Made by a program: the position numbers and the translations under genes. The notes beneath the pieces are model-generated. The model had not been told where the DNA came from. It made no database searches and worked only from the letters and a program-made list of their open reading frames with translations. From a virus, in the IMG/VR virus record IMGVR_UViG_3300048927_000415, positions 1-38,338 of that record: a DNA stretch of 38,338 bases, one strand, 5' to 3'. Each line of letters starts with the position of its first letter. Position 1 is the first letter of the stretch. Positions 1 to 8,311 of the stretch are shown here, in pieces.

Positions 1-37
1 TGACACTGCCGATGAGCGCCCCGTTACGGTTCACCAT
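1..37 (-). CDS. possible 5' end of a host gene (partial)
   Basis: A leftward reading frame could start at ATG 37-35 and run off the window edge; it would begin MVNRNGALIGSV. A purine-rich stretch (GGGGGAGGGG) lies just upstream, close for a ribosome binding site. Twelve codons are too few to identify a product. The region from 38 to 235 is host intergenic DNA before the tRNA, and I see no convincing gene in it. Confidence 0.25.
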   Translation of the reverse strand, partial: MVNRNGALIGSV

Positions 38-235
38 ATCCCCTCCCCCGTGCACGCCATCATACCGACGATGGAAGACGTGCCGACAGAATGGTGGAGA
101 AATGTTTCTAATGTGCAAACATGGGATTCGGCTACCCGCGCCGTTTGCCCGATAAGCCGTTGGGTAGTCCCAAGCCTCACCAACTCGGTTACACGGCCAT
201 GATGGGCCGCGCCTTTGGCTGAATAGGGAAATAGG

Positions 236-312
236 TGGTGCACCCAACAGGATTCGAACCTGTGGCCTTCGGATTAGGAATCCGACGCTCTATCCTGCTG
301 AGCTATGGGCGC
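236..312 (-). tRNA. tRNA-Arg(CCU), left chimera at attL, with a G3:U70 pair
   Basis: A full 77-nt cloverleaf with encoded CCA (TGG at 236-238 on the + strand). The acceptor is GCGCCCA against TGGGTGC, the anticodon stem TCGGA/TCCGA with loop TTCCTAA (anticodon CCU), and the T stem ACAGG/CCTGT. The 3' half lies in host DNA and the 5' half inside the prophage, so this is one of two recombinant products of integration. The third acceptor pair is G3:U70. The original host gene, rebuilt from the right 5' half and left 3' half, would have A3:U70 and a perfect seven-pair acceptor. A73, A20, C35 and U36 are present. Expression would depend on a phage-side promoter. Confidence 0.93.
272..309. repeat. 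attL core (38-bp direct repeat, left copy)
   Basis: Identical to 38227-38264. It covers tRNA positions from acceptor nucleotide 4 to the 3' side of the anticodon stem. The flanking bases differ (g271 versus a38226, c310 versus t38265), which sets the limits of identity. Crossover in this core exchanges the 3' half of the tRNA and also changes acceptor position 3. Confidence 0.93.
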
Positions 313-315
313 ACG

Positions 316-372
316 CCAGAAAGACCAAGCTTTCTGGGGGTTTTCGTTAGTGATCTTGGCCGTCGCCGTCAA
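316..372 (-). promoter_or_regulatory. candidate phage-side promoter and leader hairpin for the left tRNA
   Basis: Reading leftward, TTGACG (372-367) is followed after 17 bp by TAACGA (349-344), a good -35 with a weak -10. Transcription would start near 337, about 25 nt before the tRNA. The leader would contain a perfect 8-bp hairpin, CCAGAAAG/CTTTCTGG (316-323 and 330-337). If active, it would express the G3:U70 tRNA from phage DNA. Promoter strength cannot be judged by eye. Confidence 0.35.
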
Positions 373-421
373 CTGACCCCGGAACGAAGCGGCAACCTGC
401 GGCACATCGCGGCACAATATC

Positions 422-442
422 GTCACAATCGAAGTCACAGTT
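422..442. promoter_or_regulatory. candidate integrase arm-type sites, left arm
   Basis: Two direct copies, GTCACAATC at 422 and GTCACAGTT at 434, lie 12 bp apart and 113 bp from the att core. A matching pair, GTCACAATC twice with the same 12-bp spacing and orientation, lies 106 bp on the other side of the core inside the end of the integrase gene (38105 and 38117). P2 integrase uses directly repeated arm-site pairs on both sides of its core, so this geometry fits arm sites. The assignment is inferred. Confidence 0.5.
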
Positions 443-786
443 TCGATCGTCCGGCGATCTGAGCGCGCATTCCGCTGCCAATGGCGAACGCGAAAGGGTT
501 TTCGGTTTAGGTTGAGGGGGGCATGCGGGAAAAGCGTTACCTCCGTTACATCGGCAGAAATCCGCCATTTTTGGCGTCACTTTTCTGTTACTTTTCTGTC
601 ACCGGGTAACGCCTCTCTAGCGTTATAAATTGAGAACATAATATTGTTATAAATCAATGAGGTAACAAAACGGGAGATGGGATGTGACAGGAAGTGACGG
701 CTTCGCTGTCACAATTATGTCTATCTAAAACAACGGTTTATGGCTGATCTTGGGGAAAAGTGACGGAGGTAACGCTTTTCCCGCAT
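422..786. repeat. non-coding left arm: GTNAC cluster, 24-bp inverted repeat, AT-rich island
   Basis: No gene is supported between 313 and 1159. GTNAC pentamers start at 422, 434, 536, 545, 576, 587, 598, 606, 662, 684, 694, 708, 760 and 769: fourteen in about 350 bp, several spaced 10-12 bp, including an 11-bp tandem GTYACTTTTCT. A perfect 24-bp inverted repeat occupies 523-546 and 763-786. Between its arms is an AT-rich island with GTTATAAAT twice (622 and 646, 24 bp apart). Possible roles are replication origin, excisionase/integrase binding, or a site for the early proteins. From 787 to 1159 I see only GC-rich DNA with scattered CGATCG. Confidence 0.6.
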
Positions 787-1159
787 GACCCCCATCGCAA
801 CAGACGCAAACCCGCAGAAATCAGCCGATCGAGCACCGTGCCAACGCTGAAAAATCCGCATCGCGCTGGTCTTAACTCTCGATCGCTGTGAAACCGCCGG
901 AACATCGCACCGAGGGAGCCGCATCGCAGCGGCCTGATGTGCAAAATTTCGATCGAAAGAAGGAGCGGGCGGGGCGTGGGGGCAAGCGCGGCGCGCGGGG
1001 TCGAGGACCCGCCCTCCCGGCGCTGGGCCGCCCTGCCCCGGCCTGCCTCCTCGCTGCCTGCGAGCGAGGCTCTGCGGGGCGGCCGCCGGCCCGCAGGGCG
1101 ATCTACTGTTGACCGACTCGACGAACGTTCACCATATGTTCCGTTCTGGAGGCAGGAAC

Positions 1160-1354
1160 ATGGTTGAAGGTCGGATTGAGCAGGTCCGCGCGGCGGTGGC
1201 GGCGCACCTGGAGGCGCGGGGCATTGGCGACCGCGCGTTCTATGAGGAAATACGAGAGGGCAAGCGCGATGCCGGGCCGTTCATGGTCGGCGCGCTTGCG
1301 TGGGAACAGCGCCTGGCCGGGGCTGGCAAGGGTGATGGCGCGCTACAGCAATGA
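1160..1354 (+). CDS. small hypothetical protein (64 aa)
   Basis: The start at 1160 is chosen because GGAGG lies seven bases upstream; in-frame ATG 1136 and TTG 1109 lack such a site. The protein is acidic to neutral, probably helical (MVEGRIEQVRAAV at the N-terminus), with no family I recognise. Its stop overlaps the start region of the next gene by 20 bp, suggesting translational coupling. In the circular phage genome it would follow the integrase and attP. It may be an early or regulatory gene, but its function is unknown. Confidence 0.6.
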   Translation: MVEGRIEQVRAAVAAHLEARGIGDRAFYEEIREGKRDAGPFMVGALAWEQRLAGAGKGDGALQQ

Positions 1355-1667
1355 CGGTCTGAGGATCGCCACATGCCTGTTCGAGGCGGCTGCCTGGCAT
1401 TACGCCGTCAAGGTTAGCTGCCGGTGCGGCCACAGCGCCGCCTTCGATCCCCATGGGCTATGGTGGCTGTTCCATCGCAAGGGATGGGCCGACGATCTGC
1501 GGAGCGCGCGGGCGAAGATGTGGTGCAAGCGATGTCGGCAGTCCACCGGCGCGAAGGTGCGGCCGCGCCGCATCGACCTAGTGAAACCCTACCCGTCGAG
1601 GACGATCACGCTTCCACTACCCGAAGAACGGGAGTGGAAGCGCATCGTGAACCGCTTTCGCGGCTGA
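1335..1667 (+). CDS. zinc-ribbon hypothetical protein
   Basis: ATG 1335 sits inside the end of the preceding gene, with AAGGG just upstream, and gives 110 aa. The visible feature is a cysteine pattern: CRCG at about residues 31-34 and CKRC at about 68-71, compatible with a structural zinc ribbon. The intervening stretch is tryptophan-rich and the C-terminus basic, suggesting nucleic-acid binding. It converges on the portal gene, whose stop is 13 bp away. Cos-adjacent packaging helper or transcription factor are possibilities; neither is shown. Confidence 0.65.
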   Translation: MARYSNDGLRIATCLFEAAAWHYAVKVSCRCGHSAAFDPHGLWWLFHRKGWADDLRSARAKMWCKRCRQSTGAKVRPRRIDLVKPYPSRTITLPLPEEREWKRIVNRFRG

Positions 1668-1679
1668 TGCCGGGGGAGG

Positions 1680-2726
1680 CTAGGCTGTGATCGGCGCGGG
1701 CAGCGCGTTGCGCAACTGGCCATCGTCGGCGCGAGGCTCAAATGCGACGGCTTCCTGCCCCAGCCACTCGTTGACCTCCATCAACCGCATCATGATCGGC
1801 ACGATCTCCAGATTGTAGAAGGTCCGCGCCGCATCGATCACATTGCCGAAGCCCCCGGTATTCTTCGGGACGACGCCGAGCAGCTGCGGCGGCACGCGGT
1901 GCGCGGCAAGCACATCGTCGCGCGTCACGTCCTTGATATTCAGGAACTCGTCTTTCGCGCCGACCTCGGCCACCGGCAGCAGCTGCACGCCGTCCTTCTT
2001 GCCCTTGGGAATATGCAGGTAGAGGTTGCGGAAATTGCCCGGCCCCTTGGCGTCACGCATCGCCTTGCGGATCGCGTTGCTGTCGTCGTTCGTCAGCCCC
2101 TCTTCCGACACATAGAGGATGAACCCGGCATGCGACCCGTTCTTGTAATAGCGACGACGGAACAGCGTGGCCGCCTCATTCAGCAGGCCGGATTGCAGCG
2201 CGGAGAGATATTCGGGCAAGCCATAGATTTCCTGCAACGGGTCCGGCTCGATCATGTGATGGATGGTGCCCGGCCTGAATTCATGCGCGCCCGACCAGGC
2301 ATTCAGCTGCCCGCGGACGAACCAGAAGCTGTCCGGCTTGATTCCCACGCGCGTATAGGCCGCGGGCGACGGCTTCAGGGTCATGGGTCGGTTCGCGATA
2401 TTGTCGATGCGCTCCAGATAGGCATTGCCGAAAATCAGCCAGTCCAGCACCCAGCGCGAGAAGTCGGCACGGCTCAGCCAGCGCGACGGCTTGAAGCTGC
2501 CGACCAGCAGGTTCCGCTTGAGGATGATGGCGCTCTGATGATGGCTGACCATGCGATAGGTCTTGCCCAGCATCGTCATCGGCACCGCCGGTTCGAACCA
2601 GCGGCCATTGTGCGCGACCTCGAACAGGTCGAATAGCTCGCGCCGGTCCAGCACGCTTTCCGGCTCGCCGAAGCTGTAAACCATAGGCTCAGCGGGCTTG
2701 CTCCCCTGTTCCACGACTTCCTGCAT
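1680..2726 (-). CDS. Q: portal protein (P2 gpQ family)
   Basis: A 348-aa portal subunit; in P2 twelve gpQ copies form the connector through which DNA enters the head. ATG 2726 is chosen because it overlaps the terminase stop by one base (TAATG) and gives the usual gpQ length; an upstream extension in the same frame is only terminase antisense-frame sequence. The sequence MVYSFGEPESVLDRRE and the segment around FRRRYYKNGSHAGFI are typical of this family. It forms a leftward two-gene operon with the terminase, divergent from the capsid operon, exactly as in P2. Confidence 0.95.
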   Translation of the reverse strand: MQEVVEQGSKPAEPMVYSFGEPESVLDRRELFDLFEVAHNGRWFEPAVPMTMLGKTYRMVSHHQSAIILKRNLLVGSFKPSRWLSRADFSRWVLDWLIFGNAYLERIDNIANRPMTLKPSPAAYTRVGIKPDSFWFVRGQLNAWSGAHEFRPGTIHHMIEPDPLQEIYGLPEYLSALQSGLLNEAATLFRRRYYKNGSHAGFILYVSEEGLTNDDSNAIRKAMRDAKGPGNFRNLYLHIPKGKKDGVQLLPVAEVGAKDEFLNIKDVTRDDVLAAHRVPPQLLGVVPKNTGGFGNVIDAARTFYNLEIVPIMMRLMEVNEWLGQEAVAFEPRADDGQLRNALPAPITA

Positions 2727-4564
2727 TACATGATCTCCACGGTTGAGCCGCCGCCGACTGGTTCGCTGATGTCGAGCGGTTCGAAGAAAAGGGCGTGCAT
2801 GATCGCCCAGGCCAGATCGGCATGGCCCGCGCCGCCAGCGCGGCTCGCCACATAGGTGACCTGCGTTCCGCCCTTCGTGATCTCGGGCCGGATCGCCATG
2901 AACGCCTGCACCACGTCGAGCCACCCGGCATCGAACTGCAGGCGCCCGCTGGTGATGACGTTCTTGGCCTTCAACACCAGCGCCGTCTTGGTCTGGACGG
3001 AATAGTTATAGGCCTCGGCCATCGGGAAGAAGTTGCACACCAGCTGATAGACCGCCTTGCCGACGCCCGTGGTGTCGATGCCGATCTTGGTGACGTTATA
3101 CTTGCCGCACCATTCCTTGATCGCGGCGGCCTGCCCGGCGAAGTCCAGTCCCTTAAGGCGCTTCTTTTCCAGCACGCGGAACTTGCCGCCCATCTTTCGC
3201 GGCGGAGCGACCGCGACCAGCGCGGCGTCGTCGCCGGTGCCGCTCTCGCTCGCGTTGGGATCATAGCCAAGCCAGACCTCGCCCATGCCGAACGGCCGCA
3301 GGTCATAGGGTTTCAGGTCGCGCCAATCGTCCCAGCTGTCCACCAAACATCGCCGCATGGCGGCGAAGGGGAACATGGACTGGCTGTCGTCCATGAAGAT
3401 GCAGCGGAACAGCTGGTCGAATTCATCGACCGAATATTGCATCGCCAGCTGATCGCGATTGGCGAGGTTGAACCCGCCGTCGATCGCGTCGTCCAGCGTG
3501 ACGATCTGCCGCCAGATGCCGTCCGGCCCCAGCACGCCCATCCTGAGCGCGTCATGGCTGATGTCGATGCGGACCCGCTCCGCCTTGGGCCGGCCCCGGT
3601 TGAAGCGGTCGCCGCACCACATCGGATAGGCTTCATGGGCGAGCGTGCTGGGCGTGGAAAACAGGGTGACGGAATAGCGTTCGTGGGTCGCCATCGCCGA
3701 TGCGACCTTGAACAGTTCCTCGAACCCGTAAATCCAGAAACATTCGTCAATGATGACATCGCCCGGGTAGCTCTGGGCGGTGCGGTAGTTCGTCCCGAGG
3801 AAATGCAGTTCGAAGGGATCGAGCAGTTCGCCGTTTTCGTCGCTGCGCTGGACGACGATCGGGTCGCCTTTAAGCGTGACGCCGCAGACCTTCTGCACCC
3901 ATTGGACGATGTAGTTGCGGAAGACGTGCGCCTGCGCGCGGCTCGCCGAGATGAACAGCTGGTTGTTGCCGGTTTCCAGCCCCCGGAGGAACCGCTCCCG
4001 CGCAAAATAGTAGGTCGCGCCGATCTGCCGCGATTTCAGGATCATGCGCGTGCGCAGGTGCGTCGTGGACAGCCAGAAGGCCTGGTGCCCGAACATCTCG
4101 CCGCGCATATGTTCGCGCAGCTGCTCGGCCATCTCGAAGGTGATCAGGTTCTTGGCCTGCGCCTTCTTCTCCAGCACATGCGGCGCGTTGCGGTTGCCGA
4201 CCTTCGGGTTCAGATCGGCCTCATTGCCGCCGCCGAGATATTTCCGGACCCGCGCCAGCTTCTCGATCTGTCGCCCCAACAGGTCGATTTCCTTGAAGTC
4301 CGTTCCGGTCTTCTTCTCCTTTTCGATCAGCGACAGGTAACGGACCGTCACGCCATCTTCACAGCGATCGACCGGCGCGGCCTTGTCCCACTTGTGCCGG
4401 CGCTTCCACGCGCTCAATGTCGGGATCGGGATGCCCAGTTCTTCGCTGATCTGGGTCAGGGTCCAGCAGCGCCAGTATAGCCCACGTGCGGCGAGGCGCT
4501 GCGGCTCGCCCCAAGGTGCGACCGCCGCCTCTGCCTGCTCGATGTCTGGCGGGGCCGTGTCCAT
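2726..4564 (-). CDS. P: terminase large (ATPase) subunit (P2 gpP family)
   Basis: 612 aa, close to P2 gpP. It powers DNA packaging at the portal. An N-terminal helix-turn-helix covers about residues 33-58 (LTQISEELGIPIPTL). The Walker A variant SRQIGAT is at 178-184 and the Walker B VIIDE at 270-274. A C-terminal RNase-H-like nuclease shows acidic positions in LGYDPNASESG and IGIDTTGVGK. ATG 4564 lacks a good ribosome binding site and lies 57 bp from the centre of the first Ogr-like palindrome, so the mRNA may be leaderless or nearly so. Confidence 0.95.
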   Translation of the reverse strand: MDTAPPDIEQAEAAVAPWGEPQRLAARGLYWRCWTLTQISEELGIPIPTLSAWKRRHKWDKAAPVDRCEDGVTVRYLSLIEKEKKTGTDFKEIDLLGRQIEKLARVRKYLGGGNEADLNPKVGNRNAPHVLEKKAQAKNLITFEMAEQLREHMRGEMFGHQAFWLSTTHLRTRMILKSRQIGATYYFARERFLRGLETGNNQLFISASRAQAHVFRNYIVQWVQKVCGVTLKGDPIVVQRSDENGELLDPFELHFLGTNYRTAQSYPGDVIIDECFWIYGFEELFKVASAMATHERYSVTLFSTPSTLAHEAYPMWCGDRFNRGRPKAERVRIDISHDALRMGVLGPDGIWRQIVTLDDAIDGGFNLANRDQLAMQYSVDEFDQLFRCIFMDDSQSMFPFAAMRRCLVDSWDDWRDLKPYDLRPFGMGEVWLGYDPNASESGTGDDAALVAVAPPRKMGGKFRVLEKKRLKGLDFAGQAAAIKEWCGKYNVTKIGIDTTGVGKAVYQLVCNFFPMAEAYNYSVQTKTALVLKAKNVITSGRLQFDAGWLDVVQAFMAIRPEITKGGTQVTYVASRAGGAGHADLAWAIMHALFFEPLDISEPVGGGSTVEIM

Positions 4565-4604
4565 GACCCCACGCTATGACGCCTGCCCCGCAAAGCCGAA
4601 CCGC

Positions 4605-4637
4605 CCCGCGTTGTAAGCTCCGACCCTACAACGCGGG
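4605..4637. promoter_or_regulatory. Ogr-like late activator site 1 (P/Q and O operons)
   Basis: A perfect 11-bp inverted repeat, CCCGCGTTGTA (4605-4615) and TACAACGCGGG (4627-4637), with an 11-bp spacer. The core is TGT-N13-ACA, close to the TGT-N12-ACA pattern known for P2 Ogr. It lies between the divergent terminase/portal and capsid operons. Its centre (4621) is 57 bp from the terminase start and 119 bp from the O start. In P2, Ogr sites are centred near -55. Confidence 0.75.
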
Positions 4638-4739
4638 CGCGTTGCGAATATGTCGAAATCACAGTCCTTTGACCGTCATCAGATCGGTCATCCTGTCCCG
4701 CCTTCGGGGTGCCGCCACACCAGCAGGACGGAGCTATCA

Positions 4740-5615
4740 ATGCCCAAATCTCGTTTTTTCCGGGTCGCGGTCGAAGGGGCCACCACTGACGGGCGGACCA
4801 TCGAAGCCAACTGGCTGGAGGAAATGGCGGCCAGCTACAATCCGGCCACCTATGCCGCGCGGGTCAATCTGGAGCATATCCGCGGCGTCACGGCCGAACC
4901 GCCCTTCCAGTCGCTTGGCGATGTGCTGTCGCTCAAGACCGAAAAGGTCGATCTGGCGATTGGCGGCAAGACCGAGAAGCGCACCGCCCTATTCGCCGAG
5001 ATCGAGGCGCTCGAACCGCTGGTCGCCATGAACGCCGCGCGCCAGAAGCTGTTTACCTCGATCGAGATCAACCCGAATTTCGCCAACACCGGCAAGGCCT
5101 ATCTGGTCGGCCTCGCCGTCACGGACAGCCCCGCATCGCTCGGCACCGAAATGCTCCAGTTCTGCGCGAGCCAGGGTGACAAGTCGCCGCTTGCCGCACG
5201 CAAGCAGGATGCTGGCAACCTGTTCAGCGAGGCGGCGGAAACCGTGATCGAAATGGCCGATGCGCCCAAGGGCAACGACGCCAGCGGCCTGTTCGCTGCG
5301 ATCAAGGGGCTGGTCGAAAAACTGACGCCCAGCGCGCCGCCGCAGCAGGTGAACGCCTCCATCACGCCGCCGCAGGGCGGAAGTGGCGGTCAGGGCGAGC
5401 AGGCACCGGAAAGCGGCCTCGTGGCGCTGAGCGCCATCGTCGGCCAGCTGGCGGGCGCGGTTGAGAATTTTACTAAGACCGCCACCCAGCAGCATGCCGC
5501 GCTTGAGCAGCAGGTGACGAAGCTGGCGGGCGACATCGAGAATGCCCCGAGCCGCAGCTTCACCCAGCGTCCGCTCGCCAGCGGCGGAGAGGGCAACGCC
5601 CGCACCGACTGCTGA
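4740..5615 (+). CDS. O: capsid scaffolding protein / protease (P2 gpO family)
   Basis: 291 aa. It scaffolds the procapsid and cleaves capsid proteins during maturation. The protease half carries Asp17 (TTDGRT), His46 (NLEHIRG) and Ser107 (LFTSIEI), matching the D19/H48/S107 triad described for P2 gpO. The C-terminal half is rich in Ala, Gln and Glu, as expected of a helical scaffold. ATG 4740 follows GGAG with good spacing; an upstream in-frame extension is intergenic. First gene of the rightward head operon. Confidence 0.93.
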   Translation: MPKSRFFRVAVEGATTDGRTIEANWLEEMAASYNPATYAARVNLEHIRGVTAEPPFQSLGDVLSLKTEKVDLAIGGKTEKRTALFAEIEALEPLVAMNAARQKLFTSIEINPNFANTGKAYLVGLAVTDSPASLGTEMLQFCASQGDKSPLAARKQDAGNLFSEAAETVIEMADAPKGNDASGLFAAIKGLVEKLTPSAPPQQVNASITPPQGGSGGQGEQAPESGLVALSAIVGQLAGAVENFTKTATQQHAALEQQVTKLAGDIENAPSRSFTQRPLASGGEGNARTDC

Positions 5616-5667
5616 CCCCCGCCCGTCCCGCGCCAACCCACAAGACCCCTAATCTGAGGACGTAACC

Positions 5668-6699
5668 ATGAAGAACGCCACCCGGCTCCTGTTCACCGCC
5701 TTCGTGTCGCAACTGGCGCTGCTCAACTCGGTCGATGCCGCAGTCGTCACCACCTCCAAGTTCACGGTCGATCCATCGGTCCAGCAGACGCTGGAAACCC
5801 GCATGCAGGAATCGAGCGAGTTCCTGAACCAGATCAACATCGTCCCCGTCGATGAGATGAAGGGCGAGAAGCTAGGCCTTGGCGTCAGCGGCACCATTGC
5901 GGGCCGGACCAACACCGCCGCGGGCAACCGTCGCGTCGGCGTCGATCCTACGGCGCTCGACAGCCACGGCTATGAGTGCAAGCAGACCAACTTCGACACG
6001 GCCCTGCGCTATGCCAAGCTGGACATGTGGGCGAAGTTTTCGGATTTCGAGACGAAAATCCGCGACGTGATCCTGCGCCGCCAGGCACTGGACCGCATTC
6101 TGATCGGCTTCAACGGCACGTCGGCTGCCGCCGCGACCGACCGGGTCGCCAACCCGCTGCTGCAGGACGTGAACATTGGCTGGCTCCAGAAGATGCGGGT
6201 GGAGAATGCTGCGCGCGTCATGGACGAAGGGGCGGACGTGGCCGGCAAGGTGACTTACGGCACCCATGCCAGCGCCGACTATGTCACGCTCGACGCGCTG
6301 GTCTGGGACGCGCATCAGACGCTGCTTGCCGAATGGGCGAAGGACGACACCGAACTGGTGGCGATCGTCGGCAGCGACCTGCTGCATGACAAATATTTCC
6401 CCATGATCAACAAGTCGGAAGACCCGACCGAGCAGATCGCCCGCGACATCATCATGTCGACCAAGCGCCTCGGCGGCCTGCGGGCGGTTCGCGTCCCCGG
6501 CTTCCCGGCGGGCAAGGTCTTCATCACCCGGCTCGATAATCTGTCCATCTACTACCAGGACGGCAAGCGCCGCCGGATGGTGAAGGATGAGCCGGAACTG
6601 GATCAGATCACCGACTACCAGTCCTCGAACGAGGCCTATGTGATCGAGGATTTGGAGGGCGCCTGCCTGATCGAAAACATCCAGGAACATAACGCTTAA
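5668..6699 (+). CDS. N: major capsid protein (P2 gpN family)
   Basis: 343 aa, near the length of P2 gpN (357). The N-terminus (MKNATRLLF) and the segment MQESSEFLNQINIVPVDE match the HK97-fold P2 capsid family. GAGG lies upstream of ATG 5668. The N-terminus is probably removed by gpO. The C-terminal region with NLSIYYQDGKRRRM is typical. It is followed by a strong hairpin before gene M. Confidence 0.95.
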   Translation: MKNATRLLFTAFVSQLALLNSVDAAVVTTSKFTVDPSVQQTLETRMQESSEFLNQINIVPVDEMKGEKLGLGVSGTIAGRTNTAAGNRRVGVDPTALDSHGYECKQTNFDTALRYAKLDMWAKFSDFETKIRDVILRRQALDRILIGFNGTSAAAATDRVANPLLQDVNIGWLQKMRVENAARVMDEGADVAGKVTYGTHASADYVTLDALVWDAHQTLLAEWAKDDTELVAIVGSDLLHDKYFPMINKSEDPTEQIARDIIMSTKRLGGLRAVRVPGFPAGKVFITRLDNLSIYYQDGKRRRMVKDEPELDQITDYQSSNEAYVIEDLEGACLIENIQEHNA

Positions 6700-6732
6700 C
6701 GACCGTCCCACGCCCAGAGCGACGGGTCGCAT

Positions 6733-6760
6733 CCCCTCCCGGTAGCGATGCCGGGAGGGG
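6733..6760 (+). other. strong hairpin downstream of the capsid gene
   Basis: A perfect 10-bp stem, CCCCTCCCGG (6733-6742) and CCGGGAGGGG (6751-6760), with an 8-nt loop, lies between N and M. No T-tract follows, so it is a poor intrinsic terminator. It could stabilise the 3' end of capsid mRNA or partly attenuate downstream genes. A comparable hairpin follows the tail-tube gene. Confidence 0.6.
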
Positions 6761-6785
6761 AAACACCCAGCCAGGAGCCAGCCTC

Positions 6786-7526
6786 ATGAATTCACCTGCC
6801 CGCGCCAGCATGCAACGCAAGCTCGCCGCCCTCGCCAATGGCGAAGGCATCGCGTCGAGCGCCGCTGCCATGCCCACCGATGGCCCCGTCGCAACCGAAT
6901 ATGCGCTGCTGCTCGCCGCGCTCTCTGCCGACTTCACCACCCTGTCCAACACCGAATCGACGGAACGGAAGATCGAAGCCAAGCGAGGCATGATCGACCG
7001 CTATCGCCCCTGGCTGGAAGGCGCGATGCAGGCGCAGGACCCTGTGCAGGACGAAATCGTCGGCACCATGGCGGTCTGGTCGATCGACATTGGCGACTGG
7101 CCCCTGGCATACGACCTTGCGGCCCATATCCTGACCCACGGTATCGCGCTACCGGAACGCTACCGGCGCAAGCCTGCCACCCTGATCGCCGAGGAAGTCG
7201 CGCAGGCCGGCCTCACGACGCCGCCGACGATCGATTATGAATGGCTGGCCGGCTTCGACAAGCTGACCGCCGATTGCGACATGCACGATCAGGTGCGGGC
7301 GAAGCTGAAAAAGGCGATGGGCCTTGCCCTGGTAGCCCGCGCCGACGCCTTCGACCCTACCGCCGAGAACCAGCGCGCTGGGGGCAAGATCGCCCTGATC
7401 GACGCCGCGCTGGACAACCTCAATCGCGCGAAGGCGCTGAATGAGGGCGTCGGCGTCAAGAAGCTGATCGAGCGTCTGGAAAGTGACCGGCGCAAGCTGG
7501 CCGAAGCCCCGCCGCCCCAGTCTTAA
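6786..7526 (+). CDS. M: terminase small subunit / endonuclease (P2 gpM family)
   Basis: 246 aa, P2 gpM length. It recognises and cuts cos with the large subunit. The N-terminus MNSPARASMQRKL and the central region (RGMIDRYRPWLEG, WSIDIGDWPLAYDLA, LPERYRRKPATLIAEE) are characteristic. AGGAG lies upstream of ATG 6786. Position between N and L is as in P2. Confidence 0.92.
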   Translation: MNSPARASMQRKLAALANGEGIASSAAAMPTDGPVATEYALLLAALSADFTTLSNTESTERKIEAKRGMIDRYRPWLEGAMQAQDPVQDEIVGTMAVWSIDIGDWPLAYDLAAHILTHGIALPERYRRKPATLIAEEVAQAGLTTPPTIDYEWLAGFDKLTADCDMHDQVRAKLKKAMGLALVARADAFDPTAENQRAGGKIALIDAALDNLNRAKALNEGVGVKKLIERLESDRRKLAEAPPPQS

Positions 7527-7615
7527 CAGTTGCGCCACCCGCGCCGGGGGGCGGGCCGGGCCAAGGAACGCAAGTCCCGAAGGCCCGAACCCTCACCCCC
7601 CACTTACTCCGGGAA

Positions 7616-8101
7616 ATGTCGATGTCGTCGCCCTTGATCTCCGTTCCGCCCACACCGGCATCGCCGCAGGACAGCAAGGTCGCTGTCGATGGCTGGTATC
7701 CGGAGATCGACTGCAACGCGATGCGCGATGCCCTGCGCGTGGGCGAGATCGTCACCCATGCGCGCCTGCTGGAGGCTGTTCGATCCGGCATCATCACCGT
7801 CACGGGCGAATTGCGCAGCTGGCGCGCCCAGCAGGAAGCCGCCGGGCACGCGACCCTCGCCGATGTATCAGGCGACGACAAGATCGACGATGTGGCCCGC
7901 CTCGAACTGCTGTTCACCCGCGCGGTGCGCATGATGGCGGCCGCAGAACTGGTGGAGCTTCACCGGGACATCTCCGCCACCAATGACGGCGTTGGGCGCG
8001 ACGAAAGCCAGTTGCAGACCGCCGCCGACTATCGCCGGATGGGCATCTGGGCAATCCGCGACATGCTCGGCACCACGCGCGTTGCGGTGGAGCTGATCTG
8101 A
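7616..8101 (+). CDS. L: head completion/stabilisation protein (P2 gpL family)
   Basis: 161 aa; gpL closes the portal after packaging. Family features include VDGWYPEIDCNAMRDALR near the N-terminus and SQLQTAADYRRMGIWAIRDMLG near the C-terminus. ATG 7616 is used, and ATG 7622 is an equally possible start because the upstream ribosome site is weak. The stop shares one base with the next start. About 90 bp of GC-rich non-coding DNA separate it from M. Confidence 0.92.
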   Translation: MSMSSPLISVPPTPASPQDSKVAVDGWYPEIDCNAMRDALRVGEIVTHARLLEAVRSGIITVTGELRSWRAQQEAAGHATLADVSGDDKIDDVARLELLFTRAVRMMAAAELVELHRDISATNDGVGRDESQLQTAADYRRMGIWAIRDMLGTTRVAVELI

Positions 8102-8310
8102 TGCGCGTGTCGGCGCTCCAGGGCGACACGCTCGATCTCATCTGCTGGCGCGAACTCGGCACCACCGTTGATGTCGTCGAGCAGGCCTATGACCTCAATC
8201 CTAGCCTCGCCGACGCGGGGCCGATCCTTGCCGAAGGAACGATCGTCACCCTTCCCGACGTGCTGCCGGCGTCCACCCTCACCCGCGAAACCATCAATCT
8301 CTGGGACTGA
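8101..8310 (+). CDS. X: tail protein X (P2 gpX family, LysM-like)
   Basis: 69 aa. gpX is a small tail protein with a LysM-like fold. The signature is visible in GDTLDLICWRELGTT, AYDLNPSLAD and GTIVTLPD. ATG 8101 overlaps the gpL stop by one base. It sits between L and the lysis/tail completion genes as in P2. Confidence 0.93.
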   Translation: MRVSALQGDTLDLICWRELGTTVDVVEQAYDLNPSLADAGPILAEGTIVTLPDVLPASTLTRETINLWD

Positions 8311-8311
8311 C

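Noticed and set aside
31-243. 70-aa leftward frame in the left host flank
   Set aside because: It runs into the tRNA gene and has no ribosome site or recognisable motif; treated as intergenic.
235-462. 75-aa + strand frame starting MVHPTGFEPVAFGLG
   Set aside because: This is translation of the antisense strand of the tRNA gene and flanking arm, a common false gene call.
523-786. 24-bp inverted repeat as the ends of an insertion sequence
   Set aside because: No transposase frame lies between the arms and no target duplication is seen; the interior holds AT-rich and GTNAC repeats, which fits a binding region better.
2795-4480. 561-aa open frame on the + strand opposite the terminase gene
   Set aside because: It is the antisense shadow of a clear gpP gene with Walker motifs; its composition (Arg/His/Asp-rich) is typical of GC-rich antisense frames.
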